Source: Excoecaria cochinchinensis
Taxonomy: Eukaryota > Streptophyta > Magnoliopsida > Malpighiales > Euphorbiaceae
Direction of reading: 5' to 3'
DNA: 64,000 bases
Assembly (NCBI GenBank): GCA_947683425.1
Contig: CANTUQ010000007.1
Coordinates: 1,798,001 to 1,862,000 of the forward strand
Of this stretch, positions 49,501 to 58,452 are shown one piece after another. The position numbers and the translations under genes were made by a program. Below the pieces are notes generated by a model. The model saw only the letters and a list, made by a program, of their open reading frames with translations. It searched no databases and had not been told where the DNA came from. Positions within the stretch are counted from its first letter, which is position 1. Each line of letters begins with the position of its first letter.

Positions 49501-49578
49501 ACCGAGCAATATCTCCGTTTCTCGAGTCATTGCTAATTGTCTCTCCGGGGCATGGTTCCGTTTCTTCTGCTTGACTGG
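46576..49578 (-). CDS. pol: Tat-lineage polymerase: reverse transcriptase, two RNase H domains, integrase
   Basis: Seen: open from just after the UAG at 49579-49581 to the stop at 46576; the first Met is at 49530. Reverse transcriptase comes first (LNKACPKDSYPLP, then catalytic YVDDM). Next is a Ty3-type RNase H remnant (YYVSKVLRGAELSYPILEQ), then a second RNase H of the archaeal type (LFVDGASSAEGAGVGIVLQ, ASNNVAEYEALCYGL). Integrase follows with an HHCC zinc finger (ending CDKCQKFG) and the DDE core (GIDILGPF, IISDNGRQF, YHPQSNGMTE), then a C-terminal segment ending LKRYFQ. The second RNase H is diagnostic of Tat. No internal stop is present. The frame is the same as gag-protease. Confidence 0.93.
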   Translation of the reverse strand, partial: PVKQKKRNHAPERQLAMTRETEILLGNRFIREVLYPDWLSNVVLVKKANGKWRMCVDFTDLNKACPKDSYPLPNIDLLVDSTAGFEEYAFLDASSGYHQIPMNPEDEEKTAFITHQATYCYRVMPFGLKNAGATYQRLMNKLFATQLGRNMEVYVDDMIVKGKSSRELPTELGETFKTLRQYGLKLNPEKCAFGVQSGKFLGFMISKRGIEANPAKIQAILQMEPPKSIRDVQKLNGKVTALGRFISCSAKRCLPFYKALKNLKKFEWGSDCQQAFGELKQFLCTPPLLSRPQPGEVLYLYLAVNPGAVGSVLIREEYTQQFPIYYVSKVLRGAELSYPILEQLAFALIVTAIKLRPYFQAHTVVVRTNTNLRKILQRPEASGRITEWAARLGELDVRYESRPAMKAQVLADFVAELHAPPPEPVARRWKLFVDGASSAEGAGVGIVLQGPGKIHIRGMAHIAFLASNNVAEYEALCYGLQLALEVRPDVLVVFSDSQLVVSQSLGRFEAKESNMVRYKELVALLLSQLETRGCTWSIEQIPRAENQGADTLAKQASSREKMTLEDVISTIITCPAYETYKVQLNEPLEGWRLPIYQYLASGFLPEDTVEARKTVRRSSMYAILEDKLYRRSFSHPWSLCLSTEEGNYVLREIHEGICGAHEGAQTIARKALLQGYYWPTMEKDARDLVQKCDKCQKFGNLMHRRAAPQVPIHSPWPFAQWGIDILGPFPLATGQRKFLVVAIDHFTKWVEAEPLATITPANIIKFVQKAIVTRFGIPHTIISDNGRQFDCASFKGYCTELNIQLCFTSVYHPQSNGMTEVTNRTLLAGLKKRLNDAKGLWVDELPYVLWAYRTSPRVATGHTPFSLTYGTEAVIPCEIGLPSIRTSSYDAIENEASLLYHLDRSEEIRESAQIQSAIYKHKMSSYHDRHLKPRSFQPGQLVLKKVVETQTLVGVRKLSPNWEGPYIVHKVHGNAYRLKNLSGKLLPHSWNVSNLKRYFQ

Positions 49579-51846
49579 CTAGACACTTGGCTTGATATTC
49601 AAGGAGTGACACATAACATCTGCGGAAATGCCCTTGATATCCGATGGTTGCCAAGCGAACACGTCTACATACTCCTGCAGGACAGTAATAAGTGCCCGTA
49701 ATTCTTCTCCTGCCTTGCTTGCCCCAACCTTCACTCTACACCCCGGAACTATCTCGACTTCCACCAATGAATCTACTGGCTCCGCTTTCCTCTCTTCTTC
49801 CACAGAAACATCCAGAGAATCCAATGGCAGGGCTTGATTGGCATCCTTCAACATTGTAACATATGTTTCCCGAGCAGCTCTCTGACTGCCCCTCAGCACC
49901 GCTACTCCTTTAGGCGTAGGCACCTTGAGTAACAACTTTCTCATAGATATGTATGCATCCACCCCCACCAATAATGGTCGTCCAAAGATGACGTTATACG
50001 CCAATGGTATATCGACAATCATGAAACAGCTACTGCAAGTATGTGTTATTTCATCGTCTCCGAGCTCCAAGGACAATTTGACCGAGCCTTCTACCTTAAC
50101 TGGCTGGCCTGATATCCCGATGAGGGGGGCGGACACTGCTTCCAAGATGTTATCAGACATCTTCAAAGCCTTGAACGCTTGGAGAGTTATAAGGTTGACC
50201 GCACTACCCGTATCCACAAGAATACGCTGAACTAAGTAGTTCTGGATTAGTGCTTCTACCACCAAAGAATCTGTGTGCGGTTGCTTCACATGTCCATCCT
50301 CTGAGTTAGAAAATTTCACCTCATATCCTGCTGGAGGTGACCTGGAACCCACAGAGAATACCTCCCTCGCTTTCCTCTTTCGGGAATCATCAAAGATGTC
50401 ATAATGCTTCCCTCCTGCAATGACATGTATAACCCCAACTGGGGCTTTTCTGCTAGTGCTTGCTCGGTTATCCTGACGTCGAGGAGATCGGGATCTGTCT
50501 CTAGCTCGTCCTTCCTTGACAAATTGTGTAAGCTTTCCTTTTCTGAGCAGGAACTCTATTTCCCTTTTGAGCTGGTTGCAATCGTTCGTCTCATGGCCTT
50601 TGTCTCTGTGAAATGCACAATAAAGGTCCTGATTACGTCCAGAACCTTCCCTCATGGGTCTGGGCCAGTTGACCCTGTCATGCTCTTTCATCCATTTCAG
50701 TACTTGCGCCCTGGAAGCATTCAGGGGCGTCCATTTGTCTTCTCGCTGCTCTGTCGGTTTTGATGAAACCACATAAGCCCGATATGAACTTCCTGTACCA
50801 CGATTCCGTGCTTCACTTCTCCCTGAGTTCCGATCAACTGCCGATCTAGGCAGATCTCGGCTCGTATCATCATACAACGAACTATTTCGAAGACGCCGAG
50901 CTTCATCCATCCGAATATATTTGTGAGCTCGTGACATCAGCTCTGTGAAATCTCCTGGGGGTTTTTTGCTGAGTGAATCACTGAAGTCCTGGCATCGGGT
51001 ATTTCGTATGAGTGCGTTATTAGCGACTTCTAGGTTTAAGTCCTGAATGTCCATCGCAACCGAGTTGAATCTCTCCACATAAGCTCGCAAAGTTTCTCCC
51101 TTGTCTTGCCGTACCAAGTTAAGATCTGCCGACACTTTTGTTGGTCTGATGGCAGCCACAAATTTAGCAATGAACATATCACTGAATTGGGTGAAACTTG
51201 CAATAGAATGCTCGGGCAAATTTCTGAACCAGATTTGGGCTGACTCTATCAATGTTTGAGGAAAAATTTTGCACATCGCTGCGTCATCCGTGGTATGAAC
51301 GAGCATCGTGTGGTGAAATTGGTCAAGGTGGGCCCTGGGATCAGCACTACCATTATATCTTGGCAGGCTCGGTAATCGTATATTTGGAAACGGGGCCGAC
51401 AAGATTTCTCTGGACAAAGGCGAGCGAAAATTGCTCTGATACTGGAGTGTATTCCTGTTTTGGTATTTCTGCATCCGCTCCTCGAATAGCTTCTCAAACT
51501 GCTCAGTCGTTAACGTGACTGTGGAGCCTGGGACCAGAGGGGGTATAACAACAGGCTGGGCAGGCATCGAAGCTTGAGAAACAAAGGGAATAGGTTCTGT
51601 AGGAGGTTGGATTGGCGGGGCTTGTGCTACCATGGCAGTTATCGTTGCCAGAAAAGCTTGGGCCGCTTGTGGGGTTAAATTTGGAATAATTGGTTGGGGG
51701 GGAAATTGTTGAGGCTGGATTGGATGGCCAAATAGCTGATCGGGAGTTTGGTGGTTTTGGATTAATGGCTGTTGGGTTTGTGAAGGCAAAGCTTGAGTTT
51801 GGTCATTGGGGACTGTTGCAGTGTTTAAATCAGGGAAGAGATCCAT
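49579..51846 (-). CDS. gag-pro: Tat-lineage gag-protease
   Basis: Seen: 755 aa from ATG 51846. A Pro/Gln-rich N-terminus of about 150 residues precedes the capsid domain (retrotransposon gag family; IWFRNLPEHSIASF, RPTKVSADLNLVRQ, about residues 200-300). A zinc-binding motif follows (CAFHRDKGHETNDC, about 400). The aspartic protease has the active-site triplet in ILVDTGSAVNLI (about 545). The frame ends at UAG (49579-49581) and continues directly into polymerase. Known: capsid forms the virus-like particle and protease matures it. The stop sits in a region normally coding for the protease-reverse transcriptase linker. Confidence 0.92.
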   Translation of the reverse strand: MDLFPDLNTATVPNDQTQALPSQTQQPLIQNHQTPDQLFGHPIQPQQFPPQPIIPNLTPQAAQAFLATITAMVAQAPPIQPPTEPIPFVSQASMPAQPVVIPPLVPGSTVTLTTEQFEKLFEERMQKYQNRNTLQYQSNFRSPLSREILSAPFPNIRLPSLPRYNGSADPRAHLDQFHHTMLVHTTDDAAMCKIFPQTLIESAQIWFRNLPEHSIASFTQFSDMFIAKFVAAIRPTKVSADLNLVRQDKGETLRAYVERFNSVAMDIQDLNLEVANNALIRNTRCQDFSDSLSKKPPGDFTELMSRAHKYIRMDEARRLRNSSLYDDTSRDLPRSAVDRNSGRSEARNRGTGSSYRAYVVSSKPTEQREDKWTPLNASRAQVLKWMKEHDRVNWPRPMREGSGRNQDLYCAFHRDKGHETNDCNQLKREIEFLLRKGKLTQFVKEGRARDRSRSPRRQDNRASTSRKAPVGVIHVIAGGKHYDIFDDSRKRKAREVFSVGSRSPPAGYEVKFSNSEDGHVKQPHTDSLVVEALIQNYLVQRILVDTGSAVNLITLQAFKALKMSDNILEAVSAPLIGISGQPVKVEGSVKLSLELGDDEITHTCSSCFMIVDIPLAYNVIFGRPLLVGVDAYISMRKLLLKVPTPKGVAVLRGSQRAARETYVTMLKDANQALPLDSLDVSVEEERKAEPVDSLVEVEIVPGCRVKVGASKAGEELRALITVLQEYVDVFAWQPSDIKGISADVMCHSLNIKPSV

Positions 51847-51866
51847 TTGAGAATCTATTTGTTCGG

Positions 51867-51884
51867 TCCACGCTCACCGCACCA
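51867..51884 (-). other. Primer-binding site matching plant tRNA-Phe
   Basis: Two bases inside the 5' LTR the minus strand reads TGGTGCGGTGAGCGTGGA. This is the exact complement of the 3' end TCCACGCTCACCGCACCA of plant cytosolic tRNA-Phe as I recall it. The match extends to 24 bases (51861-51884) with one mismatch. Confidence 0.8.
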
Positions 51885-51886
51885 AA

Positions 51887-52353
51887 TGATGATACTTCCA
51901 AAATTCCGGCACCGGAGAACTGGAAATGCCACCTAAAATACAGAACAACGACGGGTTTCCGTTTCTAGGACACTCCGACGATCAAGTTAGACAGCTTTCT
52001 CTTAAGAGTCAAATTTATCAAAAGAAAAAAGAGAGAGTCCTCCTGAAGGGATGGGACATACCTTTTTATAGCTCCCCCTCTTCTTTATGACCGTTGTACT
52101 CTTAATTAATCTTTATTATGTAACGGCTCTCCTTATAATGTGCTTTTATTGAGTAACGGACGTCATTATGATAGTTCTTTAAAGGGCCAACGGCTAAACT
52201 GATAATGTTGCCGAGCTTGCCGAGCTACTCCTTATTTCCGAACTTACAAGAAACTGAGCATTCCTATGAGAATCGGGTCTTGAACCTCAAAACTGTTCGA
52301 ACTCCAGTTGGGTGGTCAATAATCACGATAACCGAACTATAGCCCGGTTATCA
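51887..52353 (-). repeat. 5' LTR of the Tat element
   Basis: 467 bp. A minus-strand TATAAAAA box (52064-52071) is placed for transcription into gag-pol. Confidence 0.93.
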
Positions 52354-52358
52354 GTTTG

Positions 52359-53589
52359 TACAATTTTTATTTTATAAATACTTTCATGATATCGGGTAGT
52401 TACAAAAATCTTTAACAACTAGCTTTTTGCACGTAATTGATCCAAAAAGAATTACTTTTAATTGAGATTAATTGAAGTAGGGAAGGAATATGTTGGATGG
52501 CAATATCATGGTTTTGCTATATAATCATATTGGCTAATTGCAAAGGTTTACTTTTAATAGAGGTTGTTAAATAATTTTGAAGCCACAAAGGTTCCAATGT
52601 TCTCCTGTTTCCTTTCAAAAATAGAAAGAGAATTACTTTGAATTGATTTTGAAGTATGAAAGGAATGTGCTGCGTGCATGGCAATATCATGGTTTTGCTT
52701 TATGATTATATTAATTGCAAGGGTTTGCTTTCCTATAAAACGTTCTGAAAATAAATTCACTATAAGTTTAGAAGTAGTCTAAAAAATCCCATGAGATTAG
52801 TGAGTAAGAAATTAAGAATGATTGTACGATAGCAGAAGTTTTCAATTAACAGATATTGAACATGAAAAGTGGAAAATAAGCTCACAATCACAAAGCAGCA
52901 GATATTGATTCTGTGGTGGGAAAAAGCTTAATTTCATTGGTACCACGTTCACAAGACAAAAGGCTCTAAATTAGAATCAAAATTATTAGCATACCCAATT
53001 GATTTTGGACCTCTCATCACTTCCACTCTTACGTGTGTCTACACAATATGGGCAATAACACCGCCATTCCTTCTCCCCAATTTTGTCTTAGCCTGCCCGC
53101 CCAAACCATCAGCAACTTTGTCTCGTTTCATTCAAATCCTTCTGTTCTCAACCAAAGCCTAGCTATATACTACCCCACTCTACCCCCAAAGACTATACCA
53201 ACAAATTCCAACAAAATCATTTACAAGGAACAATGGCCATGTATGCATCTAATGAAAGGTTGATGCAATTTCCAGTTAGCATGTAACAAGTGGAGACTGC
53301 ATGACTAGAGTTGGTTACATATATATCCCCATCTGACAACTTTGTAATCTCGTGTCAAGATATGCAGTGACCTGCTCTTCCTAGGGATGCGTAGGCCCCC
53401 CTTTGCCTAATTTTGCTCTTCATTCTTATCTCAAAATTCAGTTTAGCAAATAATTATTTTAGAAAAATACTCGCTTGAATGTCCACTGTCAGAATACTCA
53501 TATATCGTACAAATTACTTTTTATGGCGTGACATTTTAGGATTAACTTATTAAAGTCCTATAACATCCTTAGCAAAAGAAAAACTCATG
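52359..53589. other. Intergenic region between the Tat and CACTA elements
   Basis: AT-rich; contains a diverged direct repeat (52447-52553 and 52626-52731). No gene was recognised. Confidence 0.45.
52447..52731. repeat. Diverged direct repeat of about 107 bp, spacing 179 bp
   Basis: Both copies share AGAATTACTTT, GGAAT(A/G)TG and GGCAATATCATGGTTTTGCT, followed by AATTGCAA(A/G)GGTTT. The second copy starts at 52626. Confidence 0.7.
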
Positions 53590-53619
53590 AATCACTACAA
53601 GAAAAATGAAAAATAGAGA

Positions 53620-54165
53620 CGAAAAATAGAGACGGAAATTTTTTCGTCTCTAAATAGAGACGGAAATCAGTTTTCCGTCTCTAAATAGAGACGGAATTAA
53701 TTTTCCATCTCTATTTAGAGACGAAAAAATATTCGTCTCTATTTTTCGTCTCTATTTTTGGCGGGATCGATTCCCTCCAAAATTTGAGACCGAAAATAGA
53801 GATGGAAATTTTTTCCGTCTCTAAATAGAGACGGAAAATATATTTCCGTCTCTAAATAGAGACCGAAACAATTTCGTCTCTATTTAGAGACGGAAAAATA
53901 TTTCGGTCTCTAAATTTAGAGACGGAAAGCAATTTCCGTCTCTAAATTTAGAGACAGAAATTGCTTTCCGTCTCTAAATTTAGAGACAGAAATTGCTTTC
54001 CGTCTCTAAATTTAGAGACCGAAATATTTTTCCGTCTCTAAATAGAGACGGAATGTTTTCGGTCTCTATTTAGAGACGGAGTAATATTTGCAGTCTCTAA
54101 ATAGAGACGGTATAATTATGCGGTCTCTAAATAGAGACGGAAAATTAATTTCCGTCTCTATTTTT
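53620..54165. repeat. Left subterminal motif array of the CACTA element
   Basis: By eye, about 16 AGAGAC and 16 GTCTCT hexamers in some 550 bp, mostly within (T)AGAGACGGAAA or TTTCCGTCTCTA and alternating to form many nested hairpins. The linker is AAAT or AAATTTA. Confidence 0.9.
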
Positions 54166-54189
54166 GGGATATTTTTATATTTGAGATTA

Positions 54190-54740
54190 AGCTTCAATTA
54201 GTGGGAATTAAAAAGAAAATAGAAAGGAAGAGGCACAAAACGGGGAGCAGAACGGGGGGAAGGAGACCGAGAAACCGAGAGAGAGAGAGAGCGGCGGGAG
54301 GCAGCGCCGGCGACCACCGAAGGCGATCCGAGGTGGCGATCGGACCGTCGCAACCCGCAGCGCCGTTCCCGTGGCGTTTTCCTCCGACGCGAGGCGTCGT
54401 CGTTCTAGGAAAGCGAGAGAAAACCGCAAGCTTCTCCGTCGTTTTTCGGCCAGTTCCGACGACGAACGACGACATGAACGGCATGACGGGACTCCTGGTG
54501 GGCAGACGAACCTCCCGGTGGCCGTGGATCCTCCTCACTCACTGTTGACGAGCAGATCGGAGATGTGTTGAACTGAAGCTGTCGACGGCGATTCCGGCTA
54601 GATGGCGAAATGGATTGGCGCGTGACCACCGAAAAGGCAACCTCGACGCGTCGAGCTTCCTTCGGGTGGTTTCGGTGCCTCCGGTGGAGCTCCGGCGAGA
54701 CTTCGGTGACCCTCCAGCGACAGTAAAGAGACCATAAATA
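54190..54740. other. GC-rich internal segment of the CACTA element
   Basis: A sharp compositional island between AT-rich arrays. Frames on both strands are open for 65-130 codons but Arg/Ser/Pro-rich without recognisable domains. It ends at a splice-donor-like CGACAG/TAAAG. It may be the element's leader or first exon, or captured host DNA. Not called as a gene. Confidence 0.4.
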
Positions 54741-56728
54741 GGCAGAAAATTGGTATGTGGCCACCAAAATTACCTTTCTAAGTGATTTTTTCACAAGTAA
54801 AATTTATTAAGAGTGATTTTGAGTTAGTTTGACAATGCTGATGAATGGTGATTACTTTTTGTTGATTATAAGTTATTAATCTGCCCAATTTATTTGACTC
54901 TAAACTGGATGTTTCTTTAAATTAAATCCAGAATTTGTAAAATAAGATTAATGGATATTGATGTATTTGTATGTGTATTGCAGCATGAAGGTAATATTTT
55001 GATTTTTATTTTTTGAAATATGATAAGCTGTTAAGAATCATCAGTTATGTGCTTCATTCTTCATTGATATAATATCCCACTCTTATGCACTCATACACGA
55101 TCAATCAAAAGAGATATAAAGAAAGGCTGTAGCATTAGTGAGAATGTCAAGATTAACAATTGCTTATTATGGCGTTAATTTGCGGGTGATGGAAACAGGA
55201 GTCTAGCAGTTCATTTGGGAAATCCTAATAGCAATTGAAATAGGTTTCTATTGACTACTTATTTACAGCAATTGAGAATTATCAAAGGCAATTATAATTT
55301 TCTAGGAGATGAAGACTGTCTCAAGGGTAACCCAATGCTTAATCTCTGATATATTGTCGAATCTTCCTGCAATTTTTGAAGATTATGAGACATCCTCGGG
55401 GAGTTTTTTGACATCGAAAAGAACTAATGAACCTGAACTACATTATACGATGCTGTTAAGAATGTGATTTTACTAAATATAGTATGCGATCAATATGTTT
55501 GTTGGTTTCATTGAATTGCTGGTTATATTGTCATGAGTTTTGGCTTAGTTGATTAGAAATTAAATTAAGACTTACAGATTTCGGGTTGAATGTAAAGAAG
55601 TGGAGAATTGTCCGTATTTGGGAAAGTAGAACAGTATTTGTAAATTGAAGAAATATAGGTTAAATTGTAAGTTGGATTTAAATTGTATATAATTTTGGTA
55701 ATAGTTAAATTATGACACATAAATCAAATCAGTAATTAAATCTTATGAATAACTTAACGATAATTAAATCTTAATATATAAATGCGTATCATAATATGTA
55801 TATTTAAGTAATGGTAGTGTAATTGGTAATACTTGAAGAATTGGTGGAAAATTTAAATGTTAAGTGGGAAATCCAATTATGCTTATTAAAAGTTTTAATA
55901 ATGTTAGTTGTTTATTTATTTTGCTGGTCAGAGTAAGATATTGGTTAGTGAATATAGTGGCCAATCTAGATGAGATGCTCATAAGTATATACTGTAAATT
56001 ATTCACAATAGCCAAGTTTGTTTTACAGTTGAGAGAATGTTGATGGAGGTAAAGGTGTTATGCATTCATTTGCAGCTTATGATTGTAATTATTCTCTGTT
56101 GTATTTATGTTCCATGCAAATATGTGAAGTGCATTAAAGAAACCACTAATTCATCCATTTTCAAGTGGATAAGTTATGCGCATGTTTGCATTTCAAGTTA
56201 AAAGATTATTTTCTTTCTTTTGTTTTTTTTACACTGATTCATAAATATCAATTATTGTGATTTAACTAATGCATTTTTTTTTTTAATTTGGGGCATAATA
56301 ATAAAGTAAGAAATATATATATATATATATATTCTTTGATTACTATGCATATAAAATAAAAGAGATATTATAAAATAACAAGATGATTCACAACTGTTGG
56401 TGATTTTATCCATTAAATTTAGATGTTTGATGTGAATGGGTAAATTTCTTATTACAATGAGTTTGTTGTGGAGTTGCGATTGGTTGATATTTTACCGAAG
56501 TGTTAAAATTGCTAATGTTTGACAGGGGGATAGGGACCCGTATAGGGGGAACTCTGTCCGTTTTTTTACAAAATATTTATGATTTTAATTTAGGGAAATG
56601 AATCATTATGTAAAACTAATTAGGGATTAAAGCGAAATAGTAGGCTAGAGAATTGAGTTCAAATTAAATACTAACTTCGACCTTATGATTTTTTCCAAGC
56701 AGTTTAATATTAATGAGTAATATGGACA

Positions 56729-56878
56729 GAAGTTGGAGACGGTCGGCGTACTAATGAGGTCATTGAGCTACGCGGTACGGTCGGCGTACTAATGGACCGT
56801 ATCAATATGCTGGAGGATTTCATTAGCCGTAGATTACCTGTTGACCCGCAAGTTCGTCCGCATTCTCCTCCATCTTAG
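56729..56878 (+). other. Possible C-terminal exon remnant inside the CACTA element
   Basis: After an acceptor-like ATGGACAG, a plus-strand frame reads a short heptad-like stretch (MDRINMLEDFISRRLP) to a TAG at 56876-56878. A coiled-coil end is typical of TnpA-like proteins. A 38-bp direct repeat of CGGTCGGCGTACTAATG (56740 and 56778) interrupts the register. Weak evidence. Confidence 0.35.
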
Positions 56879-57064
56879 TTATTATTTTTAGAATTTTTAT
56901 ATTTTTTTTATTTGTAATCTCACTACACTTTTTATATATTAATACATTAAATAATACAATATTTTCATATTTATTTATTGTTTATTTAATTTTTTTTATT
57001 ATATAAAATTAAGAATAATTTAAATTTAATATTATTTATTTTTAATATATAAAAAAATCAATAA

Positions 57065-57505
57065 ATTAGAGACGAAAATTCATTATATATAAAATTAAGG
57101 AATATTTAAATTTAATATTATTTATTTTAATATATTAAAAAATTTCCAAAAAAAATAGAGACGGAATTCATTTTCCGTCTCTAAAAATAGAGACGGAAAA
57201 AGTTATTCCGTCTCTATTTTTAGAGACGGAATTGAGTTTCCGTCTCTAAAAATAGAGACGGAATCGTTCTTTCCGTCTCTATTTTTAGAGACCGAAACGC
57301 TCATTCCGTCTCTAAAAATAGAGACGGAAAGCACTATTCCGTCTCTATTTTTAGAGACGGAAACGTCCCTTCCGTCTCTAAAAATAGAGACGGAATATTT
57401 TGGTCTCTAATTTTTAGAGACCGACGAAATAGAGACGGAAAATTTCCGTCTCTATTTTCAATTAGAGACGGAATTTCGTCTCTATTTTCCGTCTCTATTT
57501 CTCAG
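57065..57505. repeat. Right subterminal motif array of the CACTA element
   Basis: About 12 AGAGAC and 12 GTCTCT hexamers in some 440 bp. The linker here is AAAA/TTTT (CTCTAAAAATAGAGACGG), unlike the AAAT linkers of the left array. Confidence 0.9.
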
Positions 57506-57521
57506 ATTTCTTGTAGTGAAT

Positions 57522-58218
57522 TAAAATATTAATGACGAGTTATAATAACTCAATTCAATTAATATTGTGAAATCGCGTTCTAAATAAATCATCAAACTTA
57601 TATCGTATAAGCTTTCTAAATTTATTTTACTTAAATTTTCTTTCTTATATTTTTTTCAATATACTAATTTCATCGTCGGGAGTTTTCTGCCGAAAACATT
57701 CTTCTCCTCGTATCACCGAAATTGACAGTCATCAAATAAAAACAAATTTTATGTATACAATTTTTTGCGGCTTTAGAACTTGGGTATACAATCAAATAAA
57801 AACAAAATTTATGTATACAATCTTCTAAGGCCACGTTTTTAGTTGGGATGAGTGAAGGGTGTAACCGTTCAAGTGGCTTCTTGTCTGGTTTAGGCAATGG
57901 CTCGAACGAGTGGAGAACACAAATGAGCAAGTGGCTGGCCTTTTCTGGATACCTTTCATCAGCTTAAGTAACCATAATCAGCTTAAAAGATCACCAAACA
58001 AATAAAAATTATAAAGCAAGCCCTTTCTAAGAAGGAATCAATATCACTTTCTTAAAGCACTTTATGCTCTTAAAACTTTACTTAGCCATCTATCCTTCCT
58101 TTCTTCTCTAATATAACTCCTCACACTCCGCAGATTCTTTGCTTTTTGTCCTCCTCAAGCTCGTTTCTTAAACAAAAATATCAACAACCCACGAACAAGA
58201 ACAAGAATTCGATCCAAA
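57522..58218. other. Intergenic region
   Basis: AT-rich, with a short near-repeat ATCAAATAAAAACAAA(T/A)TTTATGTATACAAT at 57731 and 57790. It holds the promoter and leader of the small gene at 58219. No other gene was seen. Confidence 0.45.
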
Positions 58219-58452
58219 ATGTGTAACAAAGTGGTGCCTTTGATTAGCCATAGTGGCTCGGTGGAGCAGCGAAGTTGGCTTGTTTTGCGGGTAGTTGAAA
58301 GAATTGCTGAGACGGAAACAACAGCCGGTGGTGGTGGTGTCAATGGTCGTCCGGTGAAGAAGTGTGTCTGTTCCCCAACGAGGCACCCAGGATCCTTCAA
58401 GTGCAGGTATCACCATGCGGAATATGTGTGGGGTTGCAGGAAAACAAAGTGA
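58219..58452 (+). CDS. Small plant protein with CxCSPTxHPGSFxCR motif
   Basis: Seen: an intronless 77-aa frame from ATG 58219 to TGA 58450-58452. The N-terminal half is ordinary and the middle Gly-rich (TAGGGGVNGRP). The C-terminal third holds KKCVCSPTRHPGSFKCRYHH. This Cys-x-Cys-Ser-Pro-Thr...His-Pro-Gly-Ser-Phe...Cys-Arg...His motif recurs in several short uncharacterised plant proteins that I recall, often serine-rich. The Cys and His residues could bind a metal, but function is unknown. No signal peptide or membrane span. The conserved motif argues against a chance frame. Confidence 0.7.
   Translation: MCNKVVPLISHSGSVEQRSWLVLRVVERIAETETTAGGGGVNGRPVKKCVCSPTRHPGSFKCRYHHAEYVWGCRKTK

Larger units (their letters stand above)
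43611..52353 (-). mobile_element. Full-length Ty3/gypsy retrotransposon, Tat lineage
   Basis: Seen: 8743 bp bounded by 467-bp LTRs (43611-44077 and 51887-52353), flanked by GTTTG on both sides (43606-43610 and 52354-52358). The element reads on the minus strand. The primer site (51884-51867) lies next to the right LTR, gag-protease is 51846-49579, polymerase 49578-46576, and a G-rich polypurine tract (about 44082-44092) precedes the left (3') LTR. Order PR-RT-RNase H-second RNase H-integrase and an extra antisense ORF before the 3' LTR identify the Tat lineage. The LTRs differ by two substitutions as read (43658/51934 and 44003/52279 area), so insertion is recent. A UAG between gag-protease and polymerase is the main lesion or control point. 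Confidence 0.93.
53593..57518. mobile_element. Non-autonomous CACTA (En/Spm) DNA transposon
   Basis: Seen: 3926 bp with 12-bp inverted ends CACTACAAGAAA / TTTCTTGTAGTG and the 3-bp target duplication AAT (53590-53592 and 57519-57521), the signature of CACTA elements. Both subterminal regions are packed with AGAGACGGAAA-type motifs in alternating orientation, as expected for binding of a TnpA-like protein. The interior has a GC-rich stretch (54190-54740), about 1.8 kb of AT-rich DNA without coding signal, and a short possible coding tail (56729-56878). No TnpD-type transposase domain was seen, so it would need an autonomous relative. Confidence 0.92.

Noticed and set aside
51861..51884. Fragment of a tRNA-Phe gene
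   Set aside because: Only the 3' 24 bases match, no cloverleaf can form, and the position next to the LTR explains it as a primer-binding site.
53620..54165. CRISPR-like array of short repeats
   Set aside because: Repeats alternate in orientation and have no unique spacers of constant length. They sit inside CACTA termini in a plant genome.
54194..54794. Overlapping open frames of 66-129 aa on both strands
   Set aside because: They lie in a GC-rich stretch where stop codons are rare. Composition is Arg/Ser/Pro-rich with no recognisable domain or start context.
57670..57930. 86-aa minus-strand frame
   Set aside because: Contains an internal repeat (CIHKFCFYL and CIHKICFYL) that reflects a short DNA duplication; no family similarity or gene context.
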